Below, one piece after another: positions 61,063-64,000 of a DNA stretch of 64,000 nucleotides. Location of the stretch: positions 736,836-800,835 of the forward strand of contig NZ_QQAV01000001.1 in assembly GCF_003350475.1 (NCBI RefSeq), in the 5' to 3' direction. A program made the translations under genes and the position numbers. The notes below the pieces were generated by a model that was not told where the DNA came from, ran no database searches, and saw only the letters and a program-made list of their open reading frames with translations. Positions within the stretch are counted from its first letter, which is position 1. Every line of letters begins with the position of its first letter. Source of the stretch: Pseudacidovorax intermedius. GTDB taxonomy: Bacteria > Pseudomonadota > Gammaproteobacteria > Burkholderiales > Burkholderiaceae_C.

Positions 61063-62596
61063 GGGCGGGGTCCTCGCCGCGCAGATAGCGCCCGGCGAGG
61101 GCGAGGTCGTCCAGCCAGGCGCGCCAGGCCGTGTCCCGCTCGGCCGGGTCGCCCCGCAGCAGCGCCGAAGGATGCAGCGTGACGAGCACCGGCAGATCGT
61201 CCGGTCCGGTGAGCCATTGCCCGCGCTCGCTCATCACCGGCACGGCCCGCCCCACCAGCGCACGGGCGGCCGTGGCGCCCAGGGCCACGAAGGCCTGGGG
61301 ACGCACCAGCGCGATCTCCCGCTCCAGCCACTGCTGGCAGGCCAGCACTTCGCGCTGACCCGGGCTCTTGTGGATGCGGCGCGTGCCGCGCAGCTCGAAC
61401 TTGAAATGCTTCACCGCGTTGGTGAGGAAGAGCGCCTCGCGCGGCCAGCCCAGTTCCTCCAATGCACGGTCCAGCAGGCGGCCGGCCGGGCCGACGAAAG
61501 GATGACCCGCCAGGTCCTCCTGGTCGCCGGGCTGTTCGCCCACCAGCATCAGCGGCGGGCGCAGCGCGCCCTCGCCGAACACGACCTGCGTGGCGTGCTC
61601 GCCGAGCGGGCAGTCGCGGCAGCGATCTGCAGCCGTGGCGAGGGAGGTGAGCGTCAGCGCGGGGTCCTGGGCCGTGTCCACCGGCGGCAGCGGGGCGCGG
61701 GCAGGAATGCGGCGACGCGGCTCGGCCGGCACGGTCTGCACCATCCGGCCCGTGCGCTCGGCCGCCTGCGCCGCCAGGGGCGCGATGAGTTGCGCCTCGG
61801 GCAGGTTCGCCCAGTACTTGCGCGGCATCTCCCGCGCCATCATCGACAGCTTGAGCCGGGCGGGATTGAAGATGTGGGCGTAGTAGGTGAGCCACAGCGC
61901 CTCGCCTTCGTCCGGTCCCGGGGCCTGTTCCCGCGAGGCGCCGGGGCCGAACTCCAGTTCGCCGGGCAGGGCCTCGTCACCCGCCAGGGGCGGCGCGTCC
62001 TTGGGAGAGGGCGTCCAGCGGACGGAGCACTCGGGCGTCAGGATGGCCCAGTGCATCTGCGTGAAGCGCCGCACGAAGAAGGGCGCCACGGCTTCGACGA
62101 TGTGGTGCTCCGGCTCGAACCAGGCCACCGAGAGCGGTGGCTCGCCTTCGGGCTGGCCGACGGGCCGAAAGCGCACGAAGGCCTTCATCTTGTGCATGTC
62201 GCGCCGCACGGACTGGAGCATCTGCCGCGCGCGCAGGCGATCGGGGTCCAGCGGGTCCTGCCGCAGGCCGCGCTCGTGCACCAGCCGCCACAGCAGGCGG
62301 TAGAGCAGCGCGAAGCGTTGCGGGTCCTGATGCAGCACCACCTTTTCGCACAGCGTGATGAAGGCGGGCGGCACCACCAGCCTCCCAGGCCGCGAAGCAT
62401 TGAGCGGCCGATGCGGCGCCGCAGCGGCGACGGGCGCAGGCGCGGCCTCGGCCTGCCACAGCTCCGGCGCGGGGTGGCCCGGTGTCTGCCACACCACCTC
62501 GTCAGGCGGGACCAAGGACGCCAGCAGCGTGCGTGCCTCACGACGGAAGCCCGGCCAATCGATCTCGCTTTCCAGGGTGATGACACGGGGACTCAT
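61037..62596 (-). CDS. UdgX family uracil-DNA glycosylase fused to a DUF4130-type (TIGR03915) domain
   Basis: 519 residues. Residues about 1-265 are the DUF4130/TIGR03915 domain (PPAFITLCEKVVLHQDPQRFALLYRLLWRLVHERGLRQDPLDPDR ... RDMHKMKAFVRFRPV ... AWFEPEHHIVEAVAPFFVRRF). Residues about 315-515 are a UdgX-type uracil-DNA glycosylase: four cysteines for an iron-sulfur cluster beginning with CRDCPLGEHA, motif A GEQPGDQEDLAGHPFVGPAG, the UdgX-specific loop RGTRRIHKSPGQRE with the histidine that attacks the sugar, and VTLHPSALLR. UdgX proteins form a covalent bond with uracil-containing DNA. The ATG at 62596 opens the conserved region. The partner radical-SAM gene is directly upstream on the same strand. 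Confidence 0.9.
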   Translation of the reverse strand: MSPRVITLESEIDWPGFRREARTLLASLVPPDEVVWQTPGHPAPELWQAEAAPAPVAAAAPHRPLNASRPGRLVVPPAFITLCEKVVLHQDPQRFALLYRLLWRLVHERGLRQDPLDPDRLRARQMLQSVRRDMHKMKAFVRFRPVGQPEGEPPLSVAWFEPEHHIVEAVAPFFVRRFTQMHWAILTPECSVRWTPSPKDAPPLAGDEALPGELEFGPGASREQAPGPDEGEALWLTYYAHIFNPARLKLSMMAREMPRKYWANLPEAQLIAPLAAQAAERTGRMVQTVPAEPRRRIPARAPLPPVDTAQDPALTLTSLATAADRCRDCPLGEHATQVVFGEGALRPPLMLVGEQPGDQEDLAGHPFVGPAGRLLDRALEELGWPREALFLTNAVKHFKFELRGTRRIHKSPGQREVLACQQWLEREIALVRPQAFVALGATAARALVGRAVPVMSERGQWLTGPDDLPVLVTLHPSALLRGDPAERDTAWRAWLDDLALAGRYLRGEDPALNRPRAAA

Positions 62597-62775
62597 GGGG
62601 ATGCAAGGTAGGGAGGCGGAAGCGCCCGTTCTGTAGGCAGGTGACCCGCGGCGCACAGGTCGGATTCATGCGCCTGGGTCAGCGGGGGACTGCAGCACGT
62701 GCGCAGACCTGCGTGATGCGCGCGGGCCGGCGCCCGCCGCGTTGCGCGCCCGCCCTGACGCGCCACGCCGGACGC

Positions 62776-64000
62776 TCAGAACAGGCTGGCCTGGACGGGC
62801 GCCGCGGGCGCGGCGAGCGTGGCGCGCAAGGCGGGCGACTCCAGCGCCCGTGCGGGACGATGGCCATCGAGCTGCACGAAGGGCATCACGCGCGCCACGG
62901 GCACGCGCAGGCGGCGCAGGTCCTCGGCCCGCAGGCGTCGGTGGCGACGCGCGGCCACCAGCTGCTGCACGGCCCGCACACCGAGGCCGGGCACGCGCAG
63001 CAGCAGCTCGCGCGGGGCGGTGTTGAGGTCGATGGGAAAGCGCTCGCGGTGCGCGAGCGCCCAGGCCAGCTTGGGGTCGACGTCCAGCGCCAGCATGCCC
63101 TGCTGCGAGGCCGGCACGATCTCGTGGTGCTCGAAGCCATAGAAGCGCATGAGCCAGTCGGCCTGGTAGAGGCGGTGCTCGCGCATCAGCGGGGGCGCTG
63201 CGGGCGGGAGGCGGCTGGCTGCATCGGGAATGGGGCTGAAGGCCGAGTAGTACACGCGCCGAAGCCGGTAGGCGCCGTAGAGGTTGGCGCTGGTGTCGAG
63301 GATGGCCACGTCGGTGGCCGCATCGGCGCCGACGATCATCTGCGTGCTCTGGCCGGCGGGCGCGAAGCGCGGCGCCTTGCCGCGGCGCGGGCCGGTGACG
63401 GGCAGGGAGACGGCCTTGGCCGCGGCCACCGCGTCGTCGCCGGCCTGGCCCTTGGCCTCGCCAATGTGCACCGCCATGCGAGCCATCGAGCGGCGGATGG
63501 CCGTGGCGTCCTTTTCCGGCGCGAGGGCCTCGAGGCCGGCGGGCGTGGGCAGCTCGACATTGATGCTCAGCCGGTCGGCATAGCGTCCGGCGCGGGCCAG
63601 GAGCACCGGATCGGCATCGGGGATGGTCTTGAGGTGGATGTAGCCGCGGAAGTCGTGGTCCTCGCGCAGGATGCGCGCCACCTCCACCAGTTGCTCCATG
63701 GTGTAGTCGGGGCTGCGGATGATGCCGCTGGACAGGAACAGGCCCTCGATGCAGTTGCGGGCGTAGAAGTCGAGCGTGAGGTGCACCACCTCGTCCACCG
63801 AGAAGCGTGCGCGCGGCACGTTGCTGCTCACGCGGTTGATGCAGTAGAGGCAGTCGTACTGGCAGAAGTTGGTGAGCAGGATCTTGAGCAGCGAGATGCA
63901 GCGGCCGTCGGGCGCATAGCTGTGGCAGATGCCCATGCCCTCGGTCGAGCCCATGCCGCGTCCGCCGCGCGAGTCACGCTTGTCCGTGCCGGATGAGGCA
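62776..64000 (-). CDS. Putative DNA modification/repair radical SAM protein (TIGR03916), 5' end cut by the window
   Basis: At least 407 residues; the frame stays open from 63954 to the window edge and encodes SSGTDKRDSRGGRGMGSTEGMGIC, typical family sequence upstream of the first in-window ATG, so the start lies outside. The radical-SAM cluster motif is CQYDCLYC in LLKILLTNFCQYDCLYCINRV; FLSSGIIRSPDYTMEQLV and IHLKTIPDADP follow. A helix-hairpin-helix region near the C terminus (FPIDLNTAPRELLLRVPGLGVRAVQQLVAARRHRRL) indicates DNA binding. This family nearly always occurs next to TIGR03915/UdgX-type genes, as here; the chemistry is unknown. The 179 bases between the two genes contain only GC-rich hairpins. 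Confidence 0.9.
   Translation of the reverse strand, partial: ASSGTDKRDSRGGRGMGSTEGMGICHSYAPDGRCISLLKILLTNFCQYDCLYCINRVSSNVPRARFSVDEVVHLTLDFYARNCIEGLFLSSGIIRSPDYTMEQLVEVARILREDHDFRGYIHLKTIPDADPVLLARAGRYADRLSINVELPTPAGLEALAPEKDATAIRRSMARMAVHIGEAKGQAGDDAVAAAKAVSLPVTGPRRGKAPRFAPAGQSTQMIVGADAATDVAILDTSANLYGAYRLRRVYYSAFSPIPDAASRLPPAAPPLMREHRLYQADWLMRFYGFEHHEIVPASQQGMLALDVDPKLAWALAHRERFPIDLNTAPRELLLRVPGLGVRAVQQLVAARRHRRLRAEDLRRLRVPVARVMPFVQLDGHRPARALESPALRATLAAPAAPVQASLF

Overview
The window is 64 kb of very GC-rich DNA with dense, mostly housekeeping-type gene content. Gene families (TorF porin-glnK-amtB, a split MetH, YhdP, YaeQ, DUF3717, LivH-LivM fusion), gene order and several dispersed GC-rich repeats point to a betaproteobacterium of the order Burkholderiales, most likely Comamonadaceae (Variovorax/Acidovorax/Xylophilus-like). 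This is an inference from family recognition; no rRNA is present. I saw no rRNA, tRNA, insertion sequence, prophage or CRISPR array.

Layout. 1-2530 (minus): partial YoaK/DUF1275 membrane protein, glycolate oxidase subunit GlcE and an SMP-30 lactonase. 2701-5548 (minus): porin, PII protein GlnK and ammonium transporter, behind a sigma-54 type promoter. 5750-7288: YifB/ComM ATPase. 7295-24875: a niacin catabolism island, described below. 24895-28091 (minus): GtrA, GT2 and a GT39-like membrane glycosyltransferase. 28282-31200: cobalamin-dependent MetH without its homocysteine domain, behind an S-adenosylhomocysteine riboswitch. 31271-36030: PACE efflux protein with divergent LysR regulator, MoaC, M48 protease, small membrane proteins. 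36113-37150: TerC protein behind a yybP-ykoY (manganese) riboswitch. 37235-42137: DUF3717 protein, a frameshifted DUF2007 gene, YaeQ, PurB, a glutathione transferase-like protein, a structured intergenic RNA candidate and a diiron protein. 42196-56366: RlpA, GlnE, YhdP, nitrilase-family amidase, a PAS histidine kinase/FixJ-type regulator pair, OmpA-like lipoprotein, MltA. 56523-64000: PhoX-type phosphatase, small exported and membrane proteins, metallophosphoesterase, and a UdgX-type DNA repair fusion next to its usual radical-SAM partner.

The most interesting region is 7295-24875. The minus-strand operon hnr-UPF0280-DUF1185-DUF1185-livK-livHM-livG-livF-pncA-nicA-nicB faces a plus-strand group fpr-tetR-ena. 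The recognised enzymes line up as nicotinamide -> nicotinate (exported nicotinamidase) -> 6-hydroxynicotinate (NicAB molybdenum hydroxylase with three c-type hemes) -> 1,4,5,6-tetrahydro-6-oxonicotinate (Hnr) -> 2-formylglutarate (enamidase). That is the reductive ring-opening route known from the anaerobe Eubacterium barkeri, here joined to an electron-transport-linked hydroxylase, a dedicated amino-acid-type ABC transporter and three proteins of unknown function.

Non-coding highlights: a minus-strand RNA candidate at about 40966-41080 that displays an anti-Shine-Dalgarno CU tract in a closed loop; two inverted copies of a structured repeat between livG and livF whose hairpins covary; a three-copy 3'-end repeat placed directly after stop codons; and a REPIN-like element read in frame inside nicB.
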